Assembly (NCBI RefSeq): GCF_014904705.1
Contig: NZ_JACZCQ010000001.1
Span: forward strand, 248,001 to 312,000
Origin: Nisaea sediminum
GTDB lineage: Bacteria; Pseudomonadota; Alphaproteobacteria; Thalassobaculales; Thalassobaculaceae
Reading direction: 5' to 3'
Length of the DNA: 64,000 nt
The first letter of the stretch is position 1. Every line of letters starts with the position of its first letter. The notes below the pieces were generated by a model. The model ran no database searches. It was not told the origin of the DNA and worked only from the letters and a program-made list of their open reading frames with translations. This document shows, one piece after another, positions 19,657-28,291 of the stretch. Both the position numbers and the translations under genes were made by a program.

Positions 19657-20292
19657 GTGAGCGCACAACCCGTCACCGTCGTCGATCATCCGCTGGTCCA
19701 GCACAAGCTGACCATCATGCGAAAGGCCGACACGGCCACCGCGAAGTTCCGTCATCTCCTGAAGGAGATCGCGCACCTGCTCTGTTACGAGGTGCTGCGG
19801 GATCTCAGCTTGGAGACCGTCGAGATCGAGACCCCGCTCGAGACCATGATGGCGCCGCGTCTGGAGGGAAAGAAACTCTGCTTCGTCTCCATCCTGCGCG
19901 CGGGCAACGGGTTGCTCGACGGTATGCTGGAACTGGTGCCGTCCGCCCGGGTCGGCCATATCGGCCTCTACCGCGATCCGAAGACGCTGCAGCCGGTGGA
20001 ATATTATCTGAAGCTGCCGGAGCATCGCGACGAGCGGCTCTTCATCGTGGTCGACCCGATGCTGGCGACCGGCAACTCCGCCGTCGCCGCGATCGAGCGG
20101 CTGCGCAATGCCGGCGCGACCAACATCAAGTTCGTCTGCCTGTTGGCCGCGCCCGAAGGCATCGAGACCTTCCAGAAGGCGCTGCCGGACGTGCCGATCT
20201 TCACCGCCGCGATCGACCGCGAACTGAACGATCACGGTTACATCATGCCCGGCCTCGGCGATGCCGGGGACCGCATGTACGGCACCAAGTAG
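19657..20292 (+). CDS. upp: uracil phosphoribosyltransferase
   Basis: The 211-residue enzyme converts uracil and PRPP to UMP in pyrimidine salvage. The N-terminus [21 protein letters not shown], the PRPP loop [11 protein letters not shown] and the uracil-binding [12 protein letters not shown] near the end are all intact. GTG 19657 is the best start: GAGGAGA lies eight bases before it and the length then equals the usual 208-212. The CoA-transferase gene begins seven bases downstream, so they may share a transcript, but a functional link is not evident. Confidence 0.95.
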   Translation: MSAQPVTVVDHPLVQHKLTIMRKADTATAKFRHLLKEIAHLLCYEVLRDLSLETVEIETPLETMMAPRLEGKKLCFVSILRAGNGLLDGMLELVPSARVGHIGLYRDPKTLQPVEYYLKLPEHRDERLFIVVDPMLATGNSAVAAIERLRNAGATNIKFVCLLAAPEGIETFQKALPDVPIFTAAIDRELNDHGYIMPGLGDAGDRMYGTK

Positions 20293-20299
20293 AGGCGAT

Positions 20300-21505
20300 A
20301 TGTCGGCTCCGAGGCCTTTGGGGGGAAGGCGGGTTCTCGACCTCACCAACGTGCTGGCGGGGCCGTTCTGCTGTCACCAGCTCGCCCATCTCGGGGCCGA
20401 GGTGATCAAGGTGGAGGTGCCGGGCAGCGGCGATCTCGCGCGCCAGCTCGGCTCCGACCCGGCCCTGAACGAGGCTTTGATGGGCGTCTCGTTCCTCGCC
20501 CAGAACGCGGGTAAGCGTTCCATCACGCTGAATCTGAAGTCGGAGGCCGGAAAGCAGGCCTTCCTCAAGCTGGTCGCGACGGCGGACGTGCTGGTCGAGA
20601 ATTTCCGCCCCGGTGTCATGGACCGGCTCGGGCTCGGCTTCGGGCGGCTCAAGACCGTGCGGAGCGACCTTGTCTATTGCGCGATCTCGGGGTTCGGCCA
20701 GGACGGGCCGATGCGCGATCTGCCGGCCTACGATCAGATCGTCCAGGGCCTCTCAGGTATCATGAGCATTACGGGCGCACCGGACACGGCGCCTTACCGG
20801 GTGGGCTTCCCCGTCGCCGACACGATCGGCGGCCTGACGGCGGCGATGGCGGTGTCCGCGGCGCTGGCGGAAAAAGACCGGACCGAACCGCGCTTCATCG
20901 ACGTCGCAATGCTGGAAGCGGTGCTGGCGACCATGGGATGGGCGGTCTCGAACTATCTGATCGCCGGCAATCCTCCGCGCCCGCTCGGCAACGACAATGT
21001 GACAGCCAGTCCGTCGGGCACTTTCGAGACCGCCGACGGATTGCTGAACATCGCGGCCAATAAACAGGAACAGTTCGAGGCGGTCTGCCGAATTGTCGAT
21101 CGGGAAGAACTGATCGCGGATCCGCGTTTCGCGACCCGGCTGGCACGGCTGGAAAACCGGACGGAACTGGCGGCTGCTCTGACGGACGCACTCTTGGCGG
21201 AAGACGCGGCGAGCTGGGAGACGAAGCTGAATGCGGCTGGGGTGCCAGCCGGGCGGGTCATGTCGGTCCCCGAGATACTCGCGGCGCCGCAGATCGCCGG
21301 CAGGGGGCTTGTCGAGAGTTTCGCCGCGGTTCCGGGTGCCGGGAGAGATATCAGCGTGGTGGTCCCCGGCGTGAAGATTGACGGGGCGGCGCCACGCGTC
21401 GATGCGCCACCGCCCGTGCTCGGTGCCCAGACGGACGAGATCCTGAACGACCTCGGTTACGGTGCGGAGGAGATCGCGCGGCTGAGGGCCGAGGGAGCGA
21501 TATGA
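20300..21505 (+). CDS. CaiB/BaiF (class III) CoA-transferase
   Basis: The 401-residue family III CoA-transferase has the N-terminal GGRRVLDLTNVLAGPFCCHQLAHLGAEVIKVE region (residues 6-37). The catalytic aspartate is in GFPVADTIGGL (Asp174), where formyl-CoA transferase has Asp169. It moves CoA between carboxylic acids; the acids are unknown here. ATG 20300 gives the standard N-terminus. It lies between upp and the cysteine hydrolase on the same strand. A second, better defined member of the family starts at 63579. Confidence 0.88.
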   Translation: MSAPRPLGGRRVLDLTNVLAGPFCCHQLAHLGAEVIKVEVPGSGDLARQLGSDPALNEALMGVSFLAQNAGKRSITLNLKSEAGKQAFLKLVATADVLVENFRPGVMDRLGLGFGRLKTVRSDLVYCAISGFGQDGPMRDLPAYDQIVQGLSGIMSITGAPDTAPYRVGFPVADTIGGLTAAMAVSAALAEKDRTEPRFIDVAMLEAVLATMGWAVSNYLIAGNPPRPLGNDNVTASPSGTFETADGLLNIAANKQEQFEAVCRIVDREELIADPRFATRLARLENRTELAAALTDALLAEDAASWETKLNAAGVPAGRVMSVPEILAAPQIAGRGLVESFAAVPGAGRDISVVVPGVKIDGAAPRVDAPPPVLGAQTDEILNDLGYGAEEIARLRAEGAI

Positions 21506-21524
21506 CGGGAAGGAACCGCCGGCG

Positions 21525-22064
21525 ATGAAGACCGCCTTGATCGTGATCGACATGCAGCTCGGATCCTTCACGCCCTATTCCGCGCGGCACGATACGCTGG
21601 GCACAGTCGAACGCATCAATGCGCTTGCGCGAATGGTGCGGGAAAAAGGCATGCCGGTCGTCTTCGTGCAGCATGATGGGCCGGAGGGGGATCCCCATCA
21701 TCCGGATGCGGAAGGCTGGCACATGCTGCCGGAGCTGGAGGTGGGCCCGGAAGATCTGATGGTCCGGAAGACATCCTGCGATGCCTTTCTCGGAACCGGT
21801 CTTGCCGAAATCCTTGAGTCGGAAGACGTCGGGCGCGTGATCGTAACCGGGTGCGCCTCCGACTACTGTATCGACACTACGGTGCGCGCCGCCCTCGCGC
21901 GGGGAATCCCGACCGTCGTGCCATCCGACGGACACACAACGGCTGAACGGCCGCATCTGTCGGCGGAGAAGATCATCGAGCACCACAATTCGATCTGGTC
22001 TGATTTTCTCTCGCCGATCGGTCCAGCCTCGGTGTTGCCTTCGGCGGAGATCAAGCTCGACTGA
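21525..22064 (+). CDS. isochorismatase-like cysteine hydrolase
   Basis: The 179-residue enzyme has the Asp-Lys-Cys triad of the isochorismatase-like superfamily: Asp9 in IVIDMQ, Lys82 in MVRKTSCDAF and Cys110 in VTGCASDYC. Members hydrolyse amides or ureides such as N-carbamoyl compounds, nicotinamide or biuret. The substrate is not evident. It starts 19 bases after the CoA-transferase stop, suggesting an operon, and converges on the VOC gene with only a few bases between. Confidence 0.85.
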   Translation: MKTALIVIDMQLGSFTPYSARHDTLGTVERINALARMVREKGMPVVFVQHDGPEGDPHHPDAEGWHMLPELEVGPEDLMVRKTSCDAFLGTGLAEILESEDVGRVIVTGCASDYCIDTTVRAALARGIPTVVPSDGHTTAERPHLSAEKIIEHHNSIWSDFLSPIGPASVLPSAEIKLD

Positions 22065-22067
22065 GAC

Positions 22068-22553
22068 TCAGGCGTTCGCCTTCTTCGCCTGCCATTCCTG
22101 CAGGGCAGAATGGGCGTGACCGTCGCTGCCGTCCATTGCTTCGTCATGGCCCTCGCGCTTGGCGGTCAGCTCTATGACGTAGCCGTTCGGATCACGGAAA
22201 TAGATTGAGTCGATGAAGCCGTGATCGGCAATGCCTCGGGTCTCGATCCCGGCCTTCTTACCCTTTTCATACATCGCCTTTAGTTCATCCATGCCGACCT
22301 CAAGCGCGATATGCAGGTCGAAATCGTGCTGTTCCTTGAACTCGAAGGGCCGGTCCGGGGCTTCGAAAAAGGCAAGGGCGGAGCCGTCTTCCATCTTGTA
22401 GAAGGAATGCAGCGTGCTGGTCGGGCGCCCGCTCTTGGTTTCCTTGATCTCGAAGGCATGCACCAACGGCAGGCCCAGAAAATCCTCGTAGAAGGCTCGG
22501 GTTTCCTCGGAATCGCGGCAGCGATAGGCGTTGTGGTGAAGCCCTTTGATCAT
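22068..22553 (-). CDS. VOC-family (glyoxalase/dioxygenase fold) protein
   Basis: The 161-residue vicinal-oxygen-chelate protein opens with IKGLHHNAYRCRDSEETRAFYEDFLGLPL, typical of the first metal-binding strand. Later it has FDLHIALEV and SIYFRDPNGYVIELT, whose His and Glu complete the metal site. It may be a lyase, isomerase or dioxygenase on a small oxygenated substrate. ATG 22553 is chosen because GGGAGGAAGAC lies directly before it; the frame continues upstream without conservation. The hybrid kinase is divergent from it. Confidence 0.85.
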   Translation of the reverse strand: MIKGLHHNAYRCRDSEETRAFYEDFLGLPLVHAFEIKETKSGRPTSTLHSFYKMEDGSALAFFEAPDRPFEFKEQHDFDLHIALEVGMDELKAMYEKGKKAGIETRGIADHGFIDSIYFRDPNGYVIELTAKREGHDEAMDGSDGHAHSALQEWQAKKANA

Positions 22554-22724
22554 GTCTTCCTCCCTTTCTCGAGCCGCATTCAATGCATGAACATTTATGC
22601 CTGCAATTATTCGCTGCAGCCGCGTTGCCGATTCCGTGCTTGCGCCCGAACGGACAATCGAATTGGGGAACATTACCTGACATCTGTCTTAAATCCGCGA
22701 AAATTAACCAGCTGCTAAGGTTGC

Positions 22725-25700
22725 GTGAATATTCTCGCCAGGCTTCTGCGGTACGGATCCAGGTGCGCGGTCGAGAACATGAGCCCAGAAAAACAATTGT
22801 TGTCAGGCCCGGATGCTTCCATCGAGGAGCGTGAGACGCTTGAAACCTTTGCAGACATCTCGAACGGCTGGTTCTGGGAAACCGACGAGGATCATTGCTT
22901 TACCTACATGTCCCGCTCCGTGACCCGACTGGTGGGCCGTACGCCGGAATGGCATTACGGCAAGTCACGGGCCGAGATCGGGGGGCAGAACCTCCCTTCC
23001 GAGATCTGGCGGGCACATCTCGACGATCTTGCCGCGCGGCGGCCATTCGAAAACTTCGTCTTTCAAAGAACCTCCGCCGACTGCGAGGTCTGGATGCGAA
23101 CCAGCGGAAAACCGCGGTTCGACGGTGACGGCCGTTTCCTCGGCTATCGCGGATTTGCTTCGAACGTGACGGAGGAAATACTCGCCCGCCGCGAGGCCGG
23201 ACTGTTGCGAGAAGGAATTCAACAGATCAGGGACCCCTTCGTTCTGTGGGGACCGGACGACAGGCTGGTTGTCTGCAACAACGCCTTTCTCGAATTGAAT
23301 CGCCGGATCCGGGACATTCTGGTGCCCGGCGCCACGTTCGACGACGTGCTTCGTGCCGTCGCTTTCCAGGGGACCGTGGCCGATGCGCTGGGACGCGAGG
23401 AGGCTTGGATCGCCGAACGGACAGCGCAGCATCGGCTGCCGCACTACTCTCATGCCGCTGAAATCGGCGGGGGCCGCCACCTCATGATCCATGAGGAGCG
23501 GCTGTCGAACGGTGCATCGGTTTGGATCGGACTTGATGTTACACAACTCAAGAACGCCGAACGCCAGGCAGAGGAGTCCCGCCGGCGTCTGACCGAGGCC
23601 ATCGAAGCTCTGCCCGACAGTTTTTCCTACTACGACTCGGATGACCGGCTGGTTCTCTTCAACTCGGGCTACGCGGAGTTCTTTCGGCAGTTCGGGATGG
23701 AGGCGAAAGTCGGACTTTTGTTCGAAGATGTGCTCCGGAGCGGTGTGCGGTCCGGTCTCCATGCGATCACCGACATGGACGAGGAGGAGTGGATCCAGGC
23801 ACGGCTCAAACAGCACCGGTCGAAAGAGGTCTCGCGCATAGACCAGTTTTTCAACGGCGGCTGGGTTCGCATTATCGAGAACAGTACCGGCGATGGCGGA
23901 CGCGTCGGGCTTCGTATCGATATTTCCGAGCTCAAGTTGCAGGAGGACGAGCTTCGGCGGGCACGCGAAGAGGCCGAACTCGCGAACAGCGCCAAGTCGA
24001 TGTTCCTCGCAAATATGAGCCACGAAATCCGGACACCGCTGAACGGCGTGATCGGTCTCAGCGGGCTGCTGGGCGACACACCGCTCAACGATCAACAGCG
24101 CGGTTACATGCAGAAGATCGAGGCTTCGTCCGAGAGTCTTCTCGCGATCATCAACGACATCCTCGATTTCTCCAAAATCGAGGCCGGGGAGATGAATGTC
24201 GAAACCGTCGACTTCAATCTCAAAAACGAGATCAAGCGGATCGACGATGTCATTTCCCTGCGTGCCGCAGAAAAGGGTTTGTCTTTCGAGACCTTCATCG
24301 ATCCCAGTGCGCCTGGAAGCCTGCGCGGAGACCCGGTGCGGATCGGTCAGATCCTGCTGAACTTCCTCAGCAACGCGGTAAAATTCACGTCGCGCGGCAA
24401 AGTCGCGCTCACGGTTCGTACGGACAGGATCGACGACGGGCGAGCTCTTCTGCATTTCGAGGTGAGCGATACCGGGATTGGAATGACAGAGGAGCAGACG
24501 GCCAAGGTCTTCCACTCCTTCACCCAGGCAGACACCTCGACGACACGGAGATTCGGCGGGACCGGTCTCGGTCTTTCGATCAGCGCCTCGCTTGCAGAGC
24601 TTCTCGGCGGAGAGATCTGGGTCAAGAGCGTGCCCGGCGAAGGCAGCGTTTTCCATTTCCGTGTTCCGCTGCAAATCAGTGTCGGCTCCGAACCGTCCGC
24701 GCTTCCCGAGAGGTTGCGGGTCCTCGTTGCGGACGACAATGAAACCGCAAGGATGGTCGTCGCGGAGATGCTGGCCGCCATGGGAAGCGAGTGCGTGCAG
24801 GTGGCCGACGGCGAACAGGCCGTGGCGGCCGCGCGGGACCAGGGACCGTTCGACGTGGTTCTGCTTGATTGGATGATGCCGGGGCTCGATGGATTGGAGG
24901 CTTGCCGGCAGATCATCGCAAGTGCGGGAGCCGACGGGGGTGCCGTGCCGCGCGTGCTGATCTTCTCCGCCGAGGCGAGGGACCAGATCAGGGAGGAGGC
25001 TCGCGCGTCGGGGGCCAGGGGAATGCTCGCGAAGCCAATCAGTTCCTCGACGCTGCACGACGGCATTGTCGCCGCCCTCGGCCAGGCAAAATTCATCGAT
25101 GAAGGGGCGCGGTCCGGAGGGCCGCTCGAGGACCTTACCGGTCTCAGGATTCTTCTGGTGGAGGACAACGAGATCAATCGCGAGATTGCGACAGCGGTTC
25201 TCGGAAAGGTCGGCGTCGAGGTGACCCAGGCGGAGAACGGTGCGGTTGCCGTGAGCCTTCTGCGCTCCGCCGGTCGTGCTGCCTACGATGCGGTCCTGAT
25301 GGACATCCAGATGCCGGTGCTGGACGGTTACGCAGCGACGGAAATCATTCGCAGCGAGCCCGAATTCGACGATCTTCCCATTATCGCGATGACGGCCAAT
25401 GCCTTGTCCGACGAGAAGGAGAAATGCTTTGCCGTCGGAATGCAGGATCATGTCAGCAAGCCGGTGGACAATAGAAAAATGTTCTCGGCTCTTGCGCGTT
25501 GGTGCACGATGATCGGAGATAGAACGCGTGCAACTTCGCAGCCGGAAATGATCGCGCCGGTGAACGGGAAAGAGCCGGAGAAATCCGGAGGGGGTAACGT
25601 GAACGACACAGCGGCGATTTCTCCGGAGGGACTATCCGAGAGATATGCCCCGATCGCGAAGATGATCGGCGATGAGTCGATGGTCGCCCGTTTCCTTGAG

Positions 25701-25976
25701 CAGTTTCGGGAGAATTTCTCCGGCGCGCGTGCGGTCTTCGAAGGCCATATCGCGGAAGGCGATCTCGAGTCCATCTATCGCTATGCGCATCAGATCAAGG
25801 GGGTCTCGGGCAACCTGCGGCTGAACGACATCTATGAGCAGGCGCAGAAGGTCGAAAGCGATTTCAGGGGTGCAACCACGGTCTCGGACGCAAGTTCCGG
25901 CGATCTGGAACATTTGCTCGGCCTGATCGATACGGAAATGCGGTTTATCGATATGTATCTCGCCGCCAGGAGCTAG
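22725..25976 (+). CDS. hybrid sensor histidine kinase (PAS, HK, REC, REC, HPt)
   Basis: The 1083-residue phosphorelay kinase contains about three PAS-like sensory segments (residues 40-150, 165-280 and 290-405), then HisKA with NMSHEIRTPLN (His433) and an HATPase domain with DTGIGM and GGTGLGLSI. Two receiver domains follow (Asp715 and Asp860) and a C-terminal HPt domain has YAHQIKGVSGN (His1022). No transmembrane segment is evident, so sensing is probably cytoplasmic. No response regulator is adjacent. The start is uncertain: GTG 22725 has AAGG four bases before it, and ATG 22779 is an alternative. Its stop overlaps the stop of the convergent DUF2189 gene. Confidence 0.9.
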   Translation: MNILARLLRYGSRCAVENMSPEKQLLSGPDASIEERETLETFADISNGWFWETDEDHCFTYMSRSVTRLVGRTPEWHYGKSRAEIGGQNLPSEIWRAHLDDLAARRPFENFVFQRTSADCEVWMRTSGKPRFDGDGRFLGYRGFASNVTEEILARREAGLLREGIQQIRDPFVLWGPDDRLVVCNNAFLELNRRIRDILVPGATFDDVLRAVAFQGTVADALGREEAWIAERTAQHRLPHYSHAAEIGGGRHLMIHEERLSNGASVWIGLDVTQLKNAERQAEESRRRLTEAIEALPDSFSYYDSDDRLVLFNSGYAEFFRQFGMEAKVGLLFEDVLRSGVRSGLHAITDMDEEEWIQARLKQHRSKEVSRIDQFFNGGWVRIIENSTGDGGRVGLRIDISELKLQEDELRRAREEAELANSAKSMFLANMSHEIRTPLNGVIGLSGLLGDTPLNDQQRGYMQKIEASSESLLAIINDILDFSKIEAGEMNVETVDFNLKNEIKRIDDVISLRAAEKGLSFETFIDPSAPGSLRGDPVRIGQILLNFLSNAVKFTSRGKVALTVRTDRIDDGRALLHFEVSDTGIGMTEEQTAKVFHSFTQADTSTTRRFGGTGLGLSISASLAELLGGEIWVKSVPGEGSVFHFRVPLQISVGSEPSALPERLRVLVADDNETARMVVAEMLAAMGSECVQVADGEQAVAAARDQGPFDVVLLDWMMPGLDGLEACRQIIASAGADGGAVPRVLIFSAEARDQIREEARASGARGMLAKPISSSTLHDGIVAALGQAKFIDEGARSGGPLEDLTGLRILLVEDNEINREIATAVLGKVGVEVTQAENGAVAVSLLRSAGRAAYDAVLMDIQMPVLDGYAATEIIRSEPEFDDLPIIAMTANALSDEKEKCFAVGMQDHVSKPVDNRKMFSALARWCTMIGDRTRATSQPEMIAPVNGKEPEKSGGGNVNDTAAISPEGLSERYAPIAKMIGDESMVARFLEQFRENFSGARAVFEGHIAEGDLESIYRYAHQIKGVSGNLRLNDIYEQAQKVESDFRGATTVSDASSGDLEHLLGLIDTEMRFIDMYLAARS

Positions 25977-26755
25977 GTCTCGAACGAGACCAGACTCTTG
26001 TAGAGATGCCACGTCGCATGGCCGAGTACCGGCAGGGCGACGATCAGGCCGAGAAACGCCGGAATCATCGACAGATACAGAGTAACGCCGATCGCTGCGG
26101 CCCAGCCGACCATGACGGCCGGGCTCATGGTAACGGCCTTGAAGCTGGTGATCATCGCGGTAATGAAATCGTGCTCCTGATCGAGCAGGAGCGGGAACGA
26201 GATTGCGGTGGCGGAAAACAGAATAAGCGCCAGGACCGCGCCGAATATGTGGCCCAGACCCAGAAACATCAGGCCGTCCGTGGTGGTCAAGATCACCTGC
26301 AGGAAGCCCTCGAAGCTTGTGAAGGACTGGAAGCCGAGGAAAATCGCCAGCAGGACCCTTACCTGATACATCCACATGATCAGCATGAACATGGTCACGA
26401 ACGCCATCCAGCCAAGTTCGCGCCGGCGCTGCGCGACGATCACTCCGAGAATGTCTTTCCAGGTAAGCGGCTCGCCGGATGCGAGGCGTCTGCTCACTTC
26501 ATAGAGCCCGACGGCGGCGAAAGGTCCGATCAGGGAGAAGCCGACGGCGGTCGGATAGGCGAGGTAGGAGAGGTTCAGCGCCCACGCCATGGCCAGGATC
26601 GACAATCCGCCAAGGGCGAAGAAACCGCCGAAGAACAGGCCGAAAACGGGAGCGTCGCGGAAGTCCCGCCAGCCAGCGGCAAGCGCGTTCCCGATATCGC
26701 CGACGGTCGCGGCCCGGACATTAATCCTCGGCGGATAGATAGCATCGTCGATCAT
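25973..26755 (-). CDS. DUF2189 integral membrane protein
   Basis: The 260-residue protein has about six hydrophobic helices and matches DUF2189 (COG5473). After a short polar N-terminus comes the conserved IGNALAAGWRDFRDAPVFGLFFGG. The middle has VAQRRRELGWMAFVTMF and the LLLDQEHDF motif is near residue 190. The function is unknown. ATG 26755 is preceded by GGGGAGGACGCGAC. The last codons share the sequence CTAG with the kinase stop, so the two genes overlap by four bases tail to tail. Confidence 0.85.
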   Translation of the reverse strand: MIDDAIYPPRINVRAATVGDIGNALAAGWRDFRDAPVFGLFFGGFFALGGLSILAMAWALNLSYLAYPTAVGFSLIGPFAAVGLYEVSRRLASGEPLTWKDILGVIVAQRRRELGWMAFVTMFMLIMWMYQVRVLLAIFLGFQSFTSFEGFLQVILTTTDGLMFLGLGHIFGAVLALILFSATAISFPLLLDQEHDFITAMITSFKAVTMSPAVMVGWAAAIGVTLYLSMIPAFLGLIVALPVLGHATWHLYKSLVSFET

Positions 26756-26919
26756 GTCGCGTCCTCCCCGATTTCTTTTTTGAGGCAGTTTAGGCCGCCG
26801 CACCGGATTGCGGAAGCGCTACCGGCTATCGTCCGTTCGCGCATCCGAAGAGTTTCGTTCCGGTTCGTCAGCGTCCGGTGCGCGCAACATCTTGACCGCT
26901 TGCCATTAGCCGATATGGT

Positions 26920-26944
26920 GTTTGCGAAACGCAATTTCGCAAAC
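26920..26944. promoter_or_regulatory. palindromic operator upstream of the TAXI-TRAP operon
   Basis: Arms GTTTGCGAAA (26920-26929) and TTTCGCAAAC (26935-26944) are exact reverse complements around the spacer CGCAA. The site lies 94 bases before the TAXI start. The same spacer and most of the arms recur at 36235-36259 next to the iclR gene (18 of 25 bases identical). This makes it a candidate IclR-family operator. Confidence 0.6.
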
Positions 26945-27038
26945 GTGCCGCAATCATCACAAGCAGCACTTTGCAAGGGGTCCGGACCGCATTCATCTCG
27001 CGAAACCGGGTCGTCAGGGAGCCTAGAGGAGGAAATTC

Positions 27039-28199
27039 ATGGGCATTTCTTTGCATTCTATCCGGCGTTCTGCGCTTGCCGGAGCGGTCCTTTCGGTCGC
27101 TCTCGGCGGGACTGCCTTTGCGGACGCCAAACTTCCGGACCAGCTGGCCTGGACCGCCTACGATACCGGTACGGCCGGTTACAATCAGGCCGTCGCGATC
27201 GGCGGTGCGCTGAAGAACAAGATGGGCGTGAACCTGCGCGTCCTGCCGGGCAAGAATGACGTCTCCCGGACCGAACCGCTCCGTCAGGGTAAGGTGCAGT
27301 TCTCCGCCACCGGCGTCGGCGCGAGCTTCATGGCGCAGGAAGGTGCCTTCGATTTCGGCTCCAAGCGCTGGGGCCCGCAGAAGATCCGCACGCTGATGAT
27401 GAATAACGGCGCGATCGGCCTCGCGGTCGGCGTCGCCAACGATGTCGGCGTCAAGGAATACAAGGATCTCAAGGGCAAGCGGGTTTCCTGGGTGAAGGGC
27501 TCTCCCTCGCTCAACGTGAACACCGAAGCCTATCTCGCTTTCGGCGGCCTGACCTGGGACGACGTCATCAAGGTCGAGTTCGGCGGCTTCGGCGCCTCCT
27601 GGGCCGGCATGGTGAACGGCCAGGTCGACGCGGCTTTCGCCTCCACCAACTCTGGCAAGGCCTACGAAATGGAAGCCAGCCCGCGCGGCCTGATCTGGCC
27701 GCCGACCCCGGCGAGCGACACCGAGGGCTGGGCACGCATGACCGAGATCGCCCCGTTCTTCCAGCCGACTATGGCGACCGTCGGTGCGACCATCACGAAG
27801 GAAAATCCGGCTGCGACCGGTGCCTATCCCTATCCGGTTCTGGTGGCTTATCCGGAACAGGAGGAAGACCTCGTCTACAACATGACCAAGGCCATGTATG
27901 AGCTGTTCGACGATTATAATGGCAAGGCCCCGGGTATCGGCGGCTGGGCGCTCGACAAGCAGAACCTGAAATGGGTGGTCCCGTACCACGCCGGTGCGAT
28001 CCGCTATTACAAGGAAGCTGGCAAGTGGGGCGACGCAGAGCAGGCGCATAACGACAAGCTCCTGAAGCGCCAGGACGTTCTCGCCAAGGCCTGGGAAGGC
28101 TTCGTCGCCAAGGGCGCGTCGGACGACACCTGGGACGACGAGTGGCGCAAGGCCCGCGAGACCGCGCTCAAGGCCGAAGGCTTCACGCCGGTCTTCTGA
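27039..28199 (+). CDS. TAXI-family TRAP transporter binding protein
   Basis: The 386-residue periplasmic protein has a signal peptide (RRSALAGAVLSVALGG, cleaved after AFA near residue 29). The TAXI domain includes AWTAYDTGTAGYNQAVAIGGALK and TEPLRQGKVQFSATGVGASF, the part that contacts ligand in this family. Known or suspected ligands of the family are glutamate and 2-oxoacids; the ligand here cannot be told. GAGGAGGAAATTC precedes the ATG. It is followed by a hairpin and the fused TRAP membrane protein. Confidence 0.92.
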   Translation: MGISLHSIRRSALAGAVLSVALGGTAFADAKLPDQLAWTAYDTGTAGYNQAVAIGGALKNKMGVNLRVLPGKNDVSRTEPLRQGKVQFSATGVGASFMAQEGAFDFGSKRWGPQKIRTLMMNNGAIGLAVGVANDVGVKEYKDLKGKRVSWVKGSPSLNVNTEAYLAFGGLTWDDVIKVEFGGFGASWAGMVNGQVDAAFASTNSGKAYEMEASPRGLIWPPTPASDTEGWARMTEIAPFFQPTMATVGATITKENPAATGAYPYPVLVAYPEQEEDLVYNMTKAMYELFDDYNGKAPGIGGWALDKQNLKWVVPYHAGAIRYYKEAGKWGDAEQAHNDKLLKRQDVLAKAWEGFVAKGASDDTWDDEWRKARETALKAEGFTPVF

Positions 28200-28222
28200 T
28201 CGTAGTGACATCCAAAGCGACG

Positions 28223-28246
28223 GGACGGTGCCACCGGGCACCGTCC
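28223..28246 (+). terminator. intercistronic hairpin between TAXI and TRAP permease genes
   Basis: Ten-base perfect arms GGACGGTGCC (28223-28232) and GGCACCGTCC (28237-28246) close a four-base loop. Only TTC follows, so it is a weak terminator or an mRNA stabiliser. It lies between the binding-protein stop and the permease start and could lower permease expression. Confidence 0.65.
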
Positions 28247-28291
28247 TTCGCCGTTTCCAGTCTGCAGCATTTTGTGAGTTGAGGCGCTCCG

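Noticed and set aside
22965-25451. 828-codon open frame antisense to the hybrid kinase
   Set aside because: Same reason: all kinase motifs are on the plus strand and the antisense product has no recognisable domain.
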